A stretch of DNA of 49,835 nt, taken from contig NZ_JARANT010000007.1 in NCBI RefSeq assembly GCF_029889805.1, positions 1 through 49,835 on the forward strand, in the 5' to 3' direction. Within the stretch, counting starts at the first letter, position 1, and each line of letters starts with the position of its first letter. The DNA is from Halorubrum sp. Boch-26 (GTDB lineage Archaea > Halobacteriota > Halobacteria > Halobacteriales > Haloferacaceae). The translations under genes and the position numbers were made by a program. The notes beneath the pieces were generated by a model that did not search any database, was not told where the DNA came from, and saw only the letters and a list, made by a program, of their open reading frames with translations. Below, in pieces: positions 1-8,397 of the stretch.

Positions 1-202
1 TTGCATGGTCTATGTGGTGTCCGAGTCAGCCAGCGACCTGGATGACACCGAACTACCACGGCTCACATCAGATTTCCTCTTACGCCGGAGCGCAGGGGGC
101 GAAATCCTCATATCGGTGAGTCGGCCAAGCCGACTCTGCGAAACCGGGCCGAGTTGAACGTCCCGAATCCGCGGTGCGTTCTTCGCGTTTCATCTGAACG
201 GG

Positions 203-232
203 CTTATACACTTAAGCACGTCGGAACGCTTC
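203..232 (-). promoter_or_regulatory. Downstream copy of rRNA-like promoter
   Basis: Minus-strand reading gives TTCCGACG, a three-base spacer and TTAAGTGT, matching the copy at 305-323. Confidence 0.45.
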
Positions 233-304
233 GACCGGCCGCGGTGCGGCCGGCCGCTCTCCCCCACGCCGGGGGACCTTCGCATTCAATACGAACCCCG
301 GCTT

Positions 305-323
305 GTACTTAACCCCGTCGAAC
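305..323 (-). promoter_or_regulatory. Upstream copy of rRNA-like promoter
   Basis: Minus-strand reading gives TTCGACG, a three-base spacer and TTAAGTA. The same arrangement recurs about 95 bases further downstream, as expected of tandem stable-RNA promoters. Confidence 0.45.
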
Positions 324-330
324 CATCGCC

Positions 331-780
331 GCCACGTCATGCGGTTTCAATGAGAGCGGTTGCCACGACGGGTCGAGGCTCGAAGCCGTGTGGATGCTCT
401 CGATTAAGAGCCGTTCGGTCGAGCCGTCGACGCCGATCGGCGCTAATTTATATGGATTTTGTCACTAAATTGGTCGAGATATCGCTGTGAGATTGCGGCG
501 ATCGACTCGTCCTCTACACGTGTCGAACGCTCTTTAGTCGGAGTACAGCGAATACCGGCCTAGCGGATCTGCTCACTCCCGGGATGAAAGCCCCTCGCCT
601 CATTCGCGCGCGCACGGAAACAACGAAGAGAAAACAACGTCGTTGGAGAAGAAAGAACGCCGCTGGAGGAGATGGCCCAGCAAGCGGATGACAACGAGAC
701 GATGAGAAACACGCGGCGAGCGAGCGGTCGTTTATACCACGGGCGTTTATAAGGGAGGGGAACGCATATAAAAGCGAACG
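331..780. other. Gene-free upstream region of tbp
   Basis: Open frames here are short, on both strands, and show no recognisable protein, so I call no gene. Near the right end are three TATA-like boxes on the plus strand at about 731 (TTTATACC), 746 (TTTATAAG) and 765 (CATATAAA). The box at 746 lies about 30 bases before the tbp start and fits a leaderless transcript. A further AT-rich stretch with TTTATATGG lies near 447-456. Confidence 0.5.
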
Positions 781-1341
781 ATGACGAACCCTGCTGATTC
801 GATCGAGATCCAGAATGTCGTTGCATCGACCGGGATCGGCCAAGAGCTCGACTTGGAGGCGCTCGCCGAGGACCTTCCGGGCGCCGATTTTAACCCGGAC
901 AACTTCCCCGGGCTCGTCTACCGGACCCAAGAGCCGAAGGCGGCCGCCCTTATTTTCCGGTCGGGAAAGATCGTCTGTACAGGCGCGAAGAGCATCGACG
1001 ACGTCCACGAGGCTCTCGGGATCATCTTCGAGAAGCTCCGCGGGCTACAGATCCCGGTCGAGGAGGACCCGGAGATAACCGTACAGAACATTGTGTCGAG
1101 CGCGGATCTCGGCCACAACCTCAACCTGAACGCGCTGGCGATCGGGCTCGGCTTGGAGGATGTCGAGTACGAGCCGGAGCAGTTCCCCGGGCTCGTCTAC
1201 CGCATGGACGAGCCGGAGGTCGTCATTCTGTTGTTCGGTAGCGGAAAGATCGTCATCACCGGTGGGAAACGCACCGACGACGCCGAGGAGGCAGTTGAGG
1301 AGATCGTCGAGCGGATCGAGGGACTCGGCCTGCTCGGCTAG
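781..1341 (+). CDS. tbp: TATA-box binding protein TBP
   Basis: Archaeal TATA-binding protein, the general transcription factor that binds and bends TATA boxes and recruits TFB and RNA polymerase. The 186-residue protein is the full family length and is made of two direct repeats (about 8-90 and 98-180). Each repeat carries FPGLVYR (42-48 and 135-141) and SGKIV.TG.K (61-70 and 154-163), the saddle-shaped DNA-binding core. It is acidic, as is usual in halophiles. The ATG at 781 sits about 30 bases after a TTTATAAG box, so the mRNA is probably leaderless. The gene stands alone, convergent with orc1/cdc6. Haloarchaea often carry several tbp paralogues, and which one this is cannot be told here. 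Confidence 0.97.
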   Translation: MTNPADSIEIQNVVASTGIGQELDLEALAEDLPGADFNPDNFPGLVYRTQEPKAAALIFRSGKIVCTGAKSIDDVHEALGIIFEKLRGLQIPVEEDPEITVQNIVSSADLGHNLNLNALAIGLGLEDVEYEPEQFPGLVYRMDEPEVVILLFGSGKIVITGGKRTDDAEEAVEEIVERIEGLGLLG

Positions 1342-1502
1342 GCGTTCAGTCGCTTGTATCGGCTCGATCGGATCGGTTCAGTCGGTTACGGGGCGTCGAA
1401 CCGGCAGCGCACGGTCCTCGGGGAGCCGTTTCCGCGAGACCGACCGCGGAGGAGACACTCGGGCGAGAAGAAACGGGTCAAAGAGCGGTCTCGCCGGAGC
1501 GG

Positions 1503-2705
1503 CTAGGTGTTACCGTCTTCGGTTAGTACGTCCTTGACGACGCTCGGGTCCTCCAGTAGCTGGTGTTTCGTGTAACTGCCCTCTGCGCTCCCACCGCTGT
1601 GTTTCGACTGCTCGATGATGTCGAGGAACGCGTGTTCCTTGAGGAGGTCACGGACGCGACGGAGCGAGAGGCTGTCAGATCCCTCCTGTCGGCAGATGTT
1701 CTCGTAAATCTCGTACACGCGACTGGTCCGGAAGCCATCCTGACGTCCGTTCGAGAGCGATAGCAGCGCGAGCGCCTGAAGGACGTACCGGGAGTGTGGC
1801 GTCGATCCACGGATGAGCTCGCGGAACCGGTCCGTTTCGGCGCGCTGGCGAGCCTGCGTAACGAACTCCTCTCGGACCGTCGGTTCGTCGTTTCCCTGTG
1901 CGATTTCGCCGGCGTACCTGAGGATGTCGATAGCCTTCCGTGCGTCCCCGTGTTCCCGGGCCGCGAGCGCCGCGGCGCGCGGAATGGTGGACGGGTCGAG
2001 GACGTCGTCGTGGAACGCGTCCGCCCGCGCCTGCATGATCTCTCGGAGTTGGTTCGCGTCGTACGGCGGGAACACGAACTCGCGTTCACAGAGGCTGGAC
2101 TTGACCCGCTCGTCCATTCGGTCCTTATACTGGATCTTATTGCTGATCCCGACGACGCCGAGCTTACAGTCGGTGATCTTCCCGGCCTCGCCCGCCCGGG
2201 AGAGCTGCATCAGGATCGCGTCGTCGTCGAGTTTGTCGATCTCGTCGAGGATGATGAGGACGACGTCGTACCGCTGGTCGAGGATGCGCCAGAGCCGCTT
2301 GTAGTACGTCGACGTCGAGAGCCCCTTGTCCGGGACGTTGATCCCGGTTGCGTCGGGGTCGTTCACGCCGTCAGCGATGGTCTGTACGGCCTGCGTCTCG
2401 GTCGTATCCTGCGCGCAGTCGACGTACGCGAAGGTGGCGTTGACGCCCTCCTCGCCGGCGGTCGAGACGAGTCGCTTCGAGACGTACTTTGCACAGAGGG
2501 ACTTCCCGGTCCCCGTCTTCCCGTAAATGAGGACGTTACTCGGACTCTGGCCGAAAATGGCCGGATTGACCGCGTTCGCGAGATCGGCGATCTCGTCGTC
2601 GCGACCGACGATCCGACCTTCTCCGGGGAGATGACTGATCTCAAGGAGTTCCTTGTTCGTGAATATCGGGTCCTCCCGAGTGAAGAGGTCGTCCGCTGCG
2701 TCCAT
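1503..2705 (-). CDS. Orc1/Cdc6-family replication initiator
   Basis: AAA+ origin-binding protein that recognises ORB elements and helps load the MCM helicase. I start it at the ATG at 2705 (400 residues, MDAADDLF), because an in-frame extension to 2858 would run through the repeated origin boxes. Walker A GKTGTGKS lies at residues 62-69, Walker B IILDEID at 151-157, with a sensor-like GISNKIQ further on. The last 100 residues are a winged-helix domain that contacts DNA. Directly upstream is a gene-free AT-rich tract with ORB-like boxes, the usual partnership of an initiator with its own origin. Haloarchaea have many orc paralogues, so I give no number. Confidence 0.95.
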   Translation of the reverse strand: MDAADDLFTREDPIFTNKELLEISHLPGEGRIVGRDDEIADLANAVNPAIFGQSPSNVLIYGKTGTGKSLCAKYVSKRLVSTAGEEGVNATFAYVDCAQDTTETQAVQTIADGVNDPDATGINVPDKGLSTSTYYKRLWRILDQRYDVVLIILDEIDKLDDDAILMQLSRAGEAGKITDCKLGVVGISNKIQYKDRMDERVKSSLCEREFVFPPYDANQLREIMQARADAFHDDVLDPSTIPRAAALAAREHGDARKAIDILRYAGEIAQGNDEPTVREEFVTQARQRAETDRFRELIRGSTPHSRYVLQALALLSLSNGRQDGFRTSRVYEIYENICRQEGSDSLSLRRVRDLLKEHAFLDIIEQSKHSGGSAEGSYTKHQLLEDPSVVKDVLTEDGNT

Positions 2706-2711
2706 GGGATC

Positions 2712-2733
2712 GACACCGGGTTTCCGGTGAAAT
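2712..2733 (-). repeat. ORB-like origin box 1
   Basis: On the minus strand it reads ATTTCACCGGAAACCCGGTG. It starts seven bases upstream of the orc1/cdc6 ATG. Confidence 0.75.
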
Positions 2734-2772
2734 GCGTTCCGTTTCGATCGTGCGCGGAAGGAGGATCGAGAC

Positions 2773-2798
2773 ACACACCGGGTTTCCGGTGAAATGGG
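2773..2798 (-). repeat. ORB-like origin box 2
   Basis: Same orientation and nearly the same sequence as box 1; the core TTTCACCGGAAACCCGGTGT is intact on the minus strand. Confidence 0.75.
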
Positions 2799-2906
2799 CA
2801 CTGTGGGGGGTGGTGTTCTATGGGGTAACTGAGAAGGAAACCGAGAACGGGGACGCAATGCGGGTCGAGCAGAGACGATACGGAATGACAGAATCCATTA
2901 CGCCCT

Positions 2907-2936
2907 CCAATTCACCGGAAATACGGTGTCCATTCC
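2907..2936 (+). repeat. ORB-like origin box 3
   Basis: Plus-strand core TTCACCGGAAATACGGTGTC, two bases different from the consensus of boxes 1, 2 and 4, in the opposite orientation to boxes 1 and 2. Confidence 0.65.
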
Positions 2937-3160
2937 ACGACCTCTCACACCAGAGACGAGGGTTTCAAGCCCATAAAAACCTGATTAGCCGCTCCCGTTT
3001 CCGATGAAAACCCTCTCTACTACCGAGAGAGAAGTCTCTCTACTAGGTAGCTTATTGGGATATACTCTAAACCAAGGTATAACTCTTTATGAAAAAGCTG
3101 AAGTTGAAATCAGTGATCCACCGGAAATATAGAAATCCGACCCGACCGCACCTGCCACGC

Positions 3161-3195
3161 TCCCCCATTTCACCGGAAACCCGGTGTGTCACTCC
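3161..3195 (+). repeat. ORB-like origin box 4
   Basis: Plus-strand core TTTCACCGGAAACCCGGTGT, identical to box 2 but inverted. It lies on the far side of the AT-rich stretch. Confidence 0.75.
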
Positions 3196-3310
3196 GTCCT
3201 CATACTCCCGTCCTCATACTCCCGTCCTCTCACTCCCGTCCTCTCACACCTATCTCCATATGTTACTCCGCTGTACGAGAACGAATGCGACCGTGGGGAT
3301 TGAACTGCGG

Positions 3311-3405
3311 GCGAGAACTACTAAAGCGAGCGAGAACTACTAAAGCGAGCGAGAACTACTAAAGCGGGCGAGAACCACAAATGCAGGCGAGAATCACAAA
3401 ATGAC
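3311..3405 (+). repeat. Tandem 19-bp repeat, about five copies
   Basis: The unit GCGAGAACTACTAAAGCGA starts at 3311, 3330 and 3349, and two diverged copies start at 3368 and 3387. The array lies between the origin boxes and the end of the malic enzyme gene. Whether it is an iteron-like binding site or a simple minisatellite cannot be told from sequence. Confidence 0.8.
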
Positions 3406-3454
3406 GAAAGGCTCCTTCAAAACGACTCAGAAGGGTTAATCGACCGGAGATCCG

Positions 3455-5707
3455 CTACTCTTGGGCGTCGACAACCGCCACGCTCGCCAAGTTGACGATG
3501 TCTTTTACCTCGTCACCGCGCTGGAGGACGTGGACGGGCTGATCCATGCCGACCAGCATCGGGCCGATGGCCTCCGCTCCGCCGAGACGCTGGAGCAGTT
3601 TGTATCCGATGTTGCCCGCTTCGAGATTCGGGAAGACGAGCACGTTCGCCGCCTCGTCGAGCTCCGAAAACTCGTAGGTCCCGTTGAGGATCTCGTCGAC
3701 GACCGCCGTATCGGCCTGCATCTCGCCGTCGACGGGGAAGTCGACCGTATCGTCGCCGTGGAGAATGTCGACCGCCTCCCGGGGCTTCCGCGTTCCCTGG
3801 TTGTCGACGCTGCCGAAGTTGGAGTACGACAGCATCGCCGCGCGCGGTTCGACGTTGAACCGCCGCGCGAGCTCCGCGGTGTGACGAGTGACCTCCGCAA
3901 GCGTCTCCGCGTCCGGGTCCTGGTTCACTGTGGTGTCGGCACAGAATATCACCCGGTTCTTGAACGTGAGCATGTACACGCCGGCGATCGTGTCGGTCTC
4001 GTCGTCGGACCCGATCACCTGTAGCGGCGGCCGGAGCGCCGAGGGATAGTGATGCGTCAGGCCGGTGAGCATGGCGTCCACGTCGCCCGCTTTCACCATG
4101 ACGCTCCCGAGGTAGTTCGTGTCACGCCGGACGAGCTCGTTCGCCTCCCGGCGGGTGATCCCCTTGCGTTTCCGGATCTCGTGAAGCCGGTCGCCGTACG
4201 CCGACACGTCGCGGTGTTCCGGATCGACGGTCTCCGGCTGGAACGAGAGTCCGAGCCGATCGGCCGTTCGACTGATCTCGTCGGTGTCACCGAGCAGCAC
4301 GGGATCCGCGATACCCTGCTCCGAGAGCTGATAGGCCGCGCGGATCATCTTCTCGTCGGTCCCCTCCGCGAGTGCGATGCGCTTCGGGTCGCTCTTCGCC
4401 TTGTTGAGGACGACACGCATCATCTCGCGGGATTTCCCGAGCCGCGCTTCGAGTTCTTCTCGGTACCGTTCGAGGTCGATCTCGGTACGCGCGGCGCCCG
4501 ACTCCATCGCCGCCTCGGCGACGCTCGGCGCGACCTCGAAGAGGACGCGCGGGTCGAGCGGCTTCGGGATCACGTAGTCCGGGCCGAACTGGAGCGGGTC
4601 GTCGCCGTACGCCTTCACGACTGCGTCCGGGACGTCTTTCCGTGCCAGCTCCGCGAGCGCCTCCGCGGCGGCCCGCTTCATTTCCTCGTTGATCTCCGTC
4701 GCGCGCACGTCGAGCGCGCCGCGGAAGAGGAACGGGAACCCGAGGACGTTGTTCACCATGTTCGGGTAGTCCGACCGTCCGGTGGCCATGATAACCGTGT
4801 CGTCGCGGGCGGCTTTCGCGTCCTCGTAGGTGATCTCCGGGTCGGGGTTCGCCATCGCGAAGATGATGGGGTTGTCGCCCATCGACTGCACCATCTCCTG
4901 CGAGACGATCCCGCCGACTGAGAGTCCGACAAAGACGTCGGCACCATCTATCGCGTCCGCGAGGTCCCCGTCGGGGCCCTCGCTGGCAAACTGGCTCTTG
5001 TACTCGTTGACCCCGCCGTTGGCGGCGCGTTCGGCCGTAATGATCCCGGAGGAGTCACACATTGTGATGTTCTCTTTGCGGGCGCCGAGCGAGACGTAGA
5101 ACTTTGCGGACGCGATCGCGGACGCGCCCGCGCCGGAGAAGACGATCTCGATCTCGGAGATGTCCTTCCCGGAGATTTCGACCGCGTTCGTCAGGGCGGC
5201 GCCGGAGATGATCGCGGTCCCGTGCTGGTCGTCGTGGAACACGGGGACGTCCATCTCGTCGCGGAGGCGCTCCTCGATCTCGAAGCACTCCGGCGCCTTG
5301 ATGTCCTCGAGGTTCACGCCACCGAACGTCGGCTCCATCGCGGAGACCGCTTCGCAGAACGGATCGACCGCGTCGATGTCGAGTTCGATGTCGAAGACGT
5401 CGATGTCGGCGAAGCGCTTGAAAAGCACACCCTTCCCTTCCATGACCGGCTTCGACGCCGACGCTCCGATATCGCCGAGTCCCAAGACGGCAGAGCCGTT
5501 CGAGACGACCGCGACGAGATTCCCCTTGGCGGTGTACTCGAAGACCGACTCGGGATCCGCGGCGATATCGCGACAGGGCGCCGCGACGCCGGGCGAGTAC
5601 GCCAACGAAAGGTCCCGCTGCGTGTTCGTCGGCTTCGTGGTCTCGATCGCGATCTTTCCCGGCGGCTCTTGACGGTGGTATTCCCGCGCGTCGTCATCCA
5701 ATCCCAT
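3455..5707 (-). CDS. maeB: NADP-type malic enzyme with C-terminal phosphotransacetylase-like domain
   Basis: Oxidative decarboxylation of malate to pyruvate and CO2, linking the citric acid cycle to gluconeogenic or lipogenic precursors. The 750 residues match the long MaeB architecture: malic domain (GLGDIG 76-81, EDIKAPECF 134-142, FHDDQHGT 157-164), NAD(P)-binding domain (SGAGASA 191-197, then [19 protein letters not shown]), and from about residue 420 a phosphotransacetylase-like domain. In bacterial MaeB the last domain is regulatory (acetyl-CoA sensing) rather than catalytic; the same is assumed here. The start [19 protein letters not shown] agrees with family N-termini. It is a single gene, and its end faces the origin region. 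Cofactor preference is inferred from the family. Confidence 0.95.
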   Translation of the reverse strand: MGLDDDAREYHRQEPPGKIAIETTKPTNTQRDLSLAYSPGVAAPCRDIAADPESVFEYTAKGNLVAVVSNGSAVLGLGDIGASASKPVMEGKGVLFKRFADIDVFDIELDIDAVDPFCEAVSAMEPTFGGVNLEDIKAPECFEIEERLRDEMDVPVFHDDQHGTAIISGAALTNAVEISGKDISEIEIVFSGAGASAIASAKFYVSLGARKENITMCDSSGIITAERAANGGVNEYKSQFASEGPDGDLADAIDGADVFVGLSVGGIVSQEMVQSMGDNPIIFAMANPDPEITYEDAKAARDDTVIMATGRSDYPNMVNNVLGFPFLFRGALDVRATEINEEMKRAAAEALAELARKDVPDAVVKAYGDDPLQFGPDYVIPKPLDPRVLFEVAPSVAEAAMESGAARTEIDLERYREELEARLGKSREMMRVVLNKAKSDPKRIALAEGTDEKMIRAAYQLSEQGIADPVLLGDTDEISRTADRLGLSFQPETVDPEHRDVSAYGDRLHEIRKRKGITRREANELVRRDTNYLGSVMVKAGDVDAMLTGLTHHYPSALRPPLQVIGSDDETDTIAGVYMLTFKNRVIFCADTTVNQDPDAETLAEVTRHTAELARRFNVEPRAAMLSYSNFGSVDNQGTRKPREAVDILHGDDTVDFPVDGEMQADTAVVDEILNGTYEFSELDEAANVLVFPNLEAGNIGYKLLQRLGGAEAIGPMLVGMDQPVHVLQRGDEVKDIVNLASVAVVDAQE

Positions 5708-5850
5708 GTGGTCCTCAATTCGGGAACGGAGTAAAAAGGTATGTGAACCCGTCGAAAGAGTGGTTCGACGTTCGACGTTTCTCCGTCGAAATCGGAGAAT
5801 CGTCCGACCGCTCGGGTATCGGTGTCACGTTCGATGTCGACACCGACTGC

Positions 5851-7005
5851 TCAGCGGTCGTTGTAGTCGTCGCCCTTCGCTCCCGACCGTCCGCCGACTT
5901 CGGAGTCGGAACCGGAACCGAAGTCGGAACCGGAATCGGAGTCGAAACCCGAATCGAGATCGGCATGGAGCAACGCGAGCGCCGGGTCGATCCCGCCGAG
6001 CGTCGAGACTTCGTAGGCGACGCGGTAGGAGCGCGTAACGACCTGCACGGGCAACACGAGCACCACGAGGACCGCGATCCCTGCGAGTGCCACGAACGCG
6101 AGCGCCGACACCCCCGCCGTGGTCCCGACCAACGCGCCAAGCCCGCCCAGCGCGACGGCCACGAGGAGGAGCGCGAGACCGGCGACCGTGGCCACGAGGG
6201 CGAAAGCGAACACGGCCGCGAGCCCCTCGACGACCGACAGTCCCAGCGAGACGACGACGTGGACGAGGAGGTAGATCAAAAGCTCCGTCCACTCGGCGCG
6301 TAAAGTCGTCCAGAACCGACGCCATCCCCCGATCACGCCGGTCCCCTCGACGATCATCGTCGGCACGACGAACTCGTAGGTGAAGCGGAGCGCGAGCGTG
6401 GCGACCGCGACGAACACCGCTCCGAGAACACTGAGAGCGACCGCCGACCCGACCGACAGCGACGCGAGCGTCGTGGCGAACGAGTCGACCGGCGCCCACC
6501 CGATCGGGGTGTCCGCGGCGACCGCGACGAGGACAACGAGTGCGACGGGCGTCGCCGCCGCGGTGCTCAGTACCGCGGTGAACAGGAACAGGCCGAGCGA
6601 CTGGCGGAGTCGCCCGAGAAACGGTCGCCAGATCCGGACCTCGTTCGTTCGGAGCGCGTCGTAAAAGACCAGTCGCAGCGACAGCGACGCCACGGAAACC
6701 GCGGCGACCAACAGGACGATTCCGACGGCGACGACCGCCAGTACCCTCGGGTCCACCACTTCCGCGAGCTCGGCGGGAATCATCAAGCGACCATCGACGG
6801 TCCCGAACCCCGGATCGATCCCCTGAGGCGGCGTCATACCCGCGTCGGAGACGGCGGAGACGGACGCGTTCACACCTGCGCCACCGCCGCCCATTAGGAG
6901 CACGAGGAGGGAGAGCTTCGCCCAGCGAACGAGGCTGAACGGAAACAGGAACCGGCGCGTGGCGTCGACCGCGTGGTCGAGGGCGCCGACGGCGTGCCAA
7001 CTCAT
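5851..7005 (-). CDS. Haloarchaeal multi-pass membrane protein of unknown function
   Basis: A 384-residue protein beginning MSWHAVGALDHAVDATRRFL, with about six hydrophobic segments (near 30-45, 85-115, 140-190, 205-225, 255-315, 318-335), typical of an uncharacterised haloarchaeal membrane family. I recognise the type but no function. The C-terminal 35 residues are a low-complexity D/S/G tail encoded by a short degenerate DNA repeat (about 5895-5965), probably cytoplasmic. A TATA element on the minus strand at 7028-7039 lies about 27 bases before the ATG at 7005, supporting this start and a leaderless transcript. A longer overlapping frame (5825-7396) lacks such support. Confidence 0.85.
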   Translation of the reverse strand: MSWHAVGALDHAVDATRRFLFPFSLVRWAKLSLLVLLMGGGGAGVNASVSAVSDAGMTPPQGIDPGFGTVDGRLMIPAELAEVVDPRVLAVVAVGIVLLVAAVSVASLSLRLVFYDALRTNEVRIWRPFLGRLRQSLGLFLFTAVLSTAAATPVALVVLVAVAADTPIGWAPVDSFATTLASLSVGSAVALSVLGAVFVAVATLALRFTYEFVVPTMIVEGTGVIGGWRRFWTTLRAEWTELLIYLLVHVVVSLGLSVVEGLAAVFAFALVATVAGLALLLVAVALGGLGALVGTTAGVSALAFVALAGIAVLVVLVLPVQVVTRSYRVAYEVSTLGGIDPALALLHADLDSGFDSDSGSDFGSGSDSEVGGRSGAKGDDYNDR

Positions 7006-7027
7006 ATCCGTCGCTTCTCACGGATCG

Positions 7028-7039
7028 CTTATATAATAT
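7028..7039 (-). promoter_or_regulatory. TATA box of the membrane protein gene
   Basis: The minus strand reads ATTATATAAG, centred about 27 bases upstream of the ATG at 7005, the distance expected for a leaderless haloarchaeal transcript. Confidence 0.65.
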
Positions 7040-7124
7040 GTTGGGAGAGCGGCTCCGGAAGCCCGGGCCGTCCCGCCTACTTCGTCTCGATTCCCCTCGC
7101 TCCGAGCACCATCTCTCCCCACTT

Positions 7125-7198
7125 CGACCACAATTTCTCACCACTCTGACCGCACCTTCTCCACGCTCCGACCACAATTTCTCACCACTCTGACCGCA
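7125..7198 (+). repeat. 30-bp perfect direct repeat between divergent genes
   Basis: The same 30 bases (beginning CGACCACAATTTCTCACCAC) occur at 7125-7154 and 7169-7198, 14 bases apart, in the gap between the membrane protein gene and the zinc-ribbon gene. It could be a regulator site or a local duplication. Confidence 0.85.
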
Positions 7199-7231
7199 GC
7201 CCTTTACGCCGAACGGTGCGAGCACCCGAGT

Positions 7232-8053
7232 ATGAAGGTCCGCGGCGAACGGGAGTGTCAGGAGTGCGGCGCCCGGTGGTCGTACTACGAGACGGGAAGC
7301 GTCGAGTGCCCGGATTGCGGGGGTCTCCGGAGCGTGGGCGTCGACGACCGCACGGCTCACACCGACGCGCTCGCCGCGCTCAACCTCGGGACGCACCGCG
7401 CTCGGTTCGGTGACGCAGAGGGGACGCTCCCGACGGAGGGCGTCGACGAACTCAAGTCAGATCTCCGCGAGTACGTCCGCAAGCGCGGATTCATCCGCGG
7501 CGGAGAGCTGCTCCCGCTCGACGACACGTACCTCGCGGCTCGGGAGCTACTGGAGGCGATCGACTGCTACGACCGGCTCCGCAACCCAGCCGATGCGGAC
7601 CGCGAGTACCTCATCGACCTGCTGGCCGGCGCCGACGACGGCGACCGCCCCGCGACGGAGAACGTCCCCGAGCGACTCCGCGAGGCGCGCGGGATGGCGG
7701 CAGCCCGCGCGGTCGACGAGTACCGGAGTGACCTCCTCGCGTTTCTCGACGAACTCGACACAGACAGCGGAACGGGTTCGGAGGACGATACGATCCGAGA
7801 CGACGCCAAAGCGGACACGGCGACGGTGTCAGTCACCGGCGACGATCCGCGGTCGCGAATCGCCCCGGCAAGAGAGCTCCTCGAACGACTCCGAGACCGC
7901 GCAAAGCGCGTCGAGGCGCTCAACGGCGACGTTCCCGCGGCGGACGCCGATGCGCTCCTCGACGCTGCGGACGCGCTCGGCGAGTACGTGCGAACCGGCG
8001 GCGACGCAGCGATCGAACGGGCTCGCGCCCGACTGCCGGACCAGAGCGCCTGA
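7232..8053 (+). CDS. Haloarchaeal TFIIB-type zinc-ribbon protein, function unknown
   Basis: A 273-residue acidic protein with an N-terminal zinc ribbon (CQECG at about 9-13 and CPDCG at about 27-31) and a long, mostly helical remainder rich in Asp, Glu, Ala and Arg. This layout is common to a conserved haloarchaeal family (DUF7117-like) with no known activity; nucleic acid or protein contact through the ribbon is only inference. The ATG at 7232 starts just before the ribbon, and the weak box CCTTTACG lies about 28 bases upstream. The next gene, 90 bases on, also encodes a small zinc-binding protein. Confidence 0.85.
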   Translation: MKVRGERECQECGARWSYYETGSVECPDCGGLRSVGVDDRTAHTDALAALNLGTHRARFGDAEGTLPTEGVDELKSDLREYVRKRGFIRGGELLPLDDTYLAARELLEAIDCYDRLRNPADADREYLIDLLAGADDGDRPATENVPERLREARGMAAARAVDEYRSDLLAFLDELDTDSGTGSEDDTIRDDAKADTATVSVTGDDPRSRIAPARELLERLRDRAKRVEALNGDVPAADADALLDAADALGEYVRTGGDAAIERARARLPDQSA

Positions 8054-8142
8054 CGCCGCGAACGCATCGAGCACGAACACGGCGTAATCACACGCGATAT
8101 CCGCGGGAGTACATTCAACTCTCCCCTCACCGATCCACGCCC

Positions 8143-8370
8143 ATGCCGCGGTTCGACGTCCACGACCACCGTCACGCGCTGAAGCAGCTCAAGGACACGG
8201 GATCGACGAGCCTCTGGGAGAATCGGAAGGATGTCCCGTGCCCGGTCTGTGACGCCCCCTTCGACCGGCTGTTCACCACGCGCGAGACGGGGACGACGTT
8301 CCCCGAAAGCGACGGGGCGAGGTTCTGTCTCCTCCGCGACGACGACGCGATCCACCTGTTTCGGCACTGA
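8143..8370 (+). CDS. Small zinc-finger protein
   Basis: A 75-residue protein (MPRFDVHDHRHALKQLKDTG) with a single CPVC pair near residue 31 and conserved His residues near both ends, resembling a haloarchaeal family of tiny zinc-ribbon proteins, sometimes labelled flagella cluster proteins without proof. The second half (FCLLRDDDAIHLFRH) is well ordered and acidic or aromatic, not a random translation. It lies on the same strand as the preceding zinc-ribbon gene and converges on the MATE exporter gene 28 bases away. Function unknown. Confidence 0.8.
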   Translation: MPRFDVHDHRHALKQLKDTGSTSLWENRKDVPCPVCDAPFDRLFTTRETGTTFPESDGARFCLLRDDDAIHLFRH

Positions 8371-8397
8371 TCGTACACCCGCCAGCGATCTGATCGC

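Larger units (their letters stand above)
1..330 (-). promoter_or_regulatory. Probable rRNA-operon promoter and leader region
   Basis: No protein gene is seen. On the minus strand there are two similar elements: TTCGACG-N3-TTAAGTA (positions 323-305) and TTCCGACG-N3-TTAAGTGT (around 228-207). Haloarchaeal rRNA operons typically have tandem promoters with a TTCGACG-like box just upstream of a TTAAGT-like TATA element, so this probably drives an rRNA operon lying left of the window. GC-rich inverted repeats at about 118-134 and 233-262 would lie in the leader. No 16S sequence is inside the window, so the assignment is inference from motif and spacing. Confidence 0.45.
2706..3454. other. Putative replication origin (oriC) next to orc1/cdc6
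   Basis: This 750-base gap has no convincing gene. It carries boxes built on CACCGGAAAnnCGGTG: two reading on the minus strand beside orc1/cdc6 (2712-2733, 2773-2798) and two on the plus strand (2907-2936, 3161-3195), with a weaker half-match at 3118-3131. Between them (about 2970-3110) is an AT-rich stretch suitable for unwinding, including two CTCTCTACTA copies. Opposed ORB sets flanking an AT-rich element beside an orc gene are the known architecture of haloarchaeal origins. Short tandem repeats follow at 3200-3245 and 3311-3405. Confidence 0.8.

Noticed and set aside
5825-7396. 523-residue minus-strand open frame overlapping the membrane protein gene
   Set aside because: Arginine-rich and unlike any protein. 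The 5851-7005 frame has membrane segments and a correctly placed TATA box.
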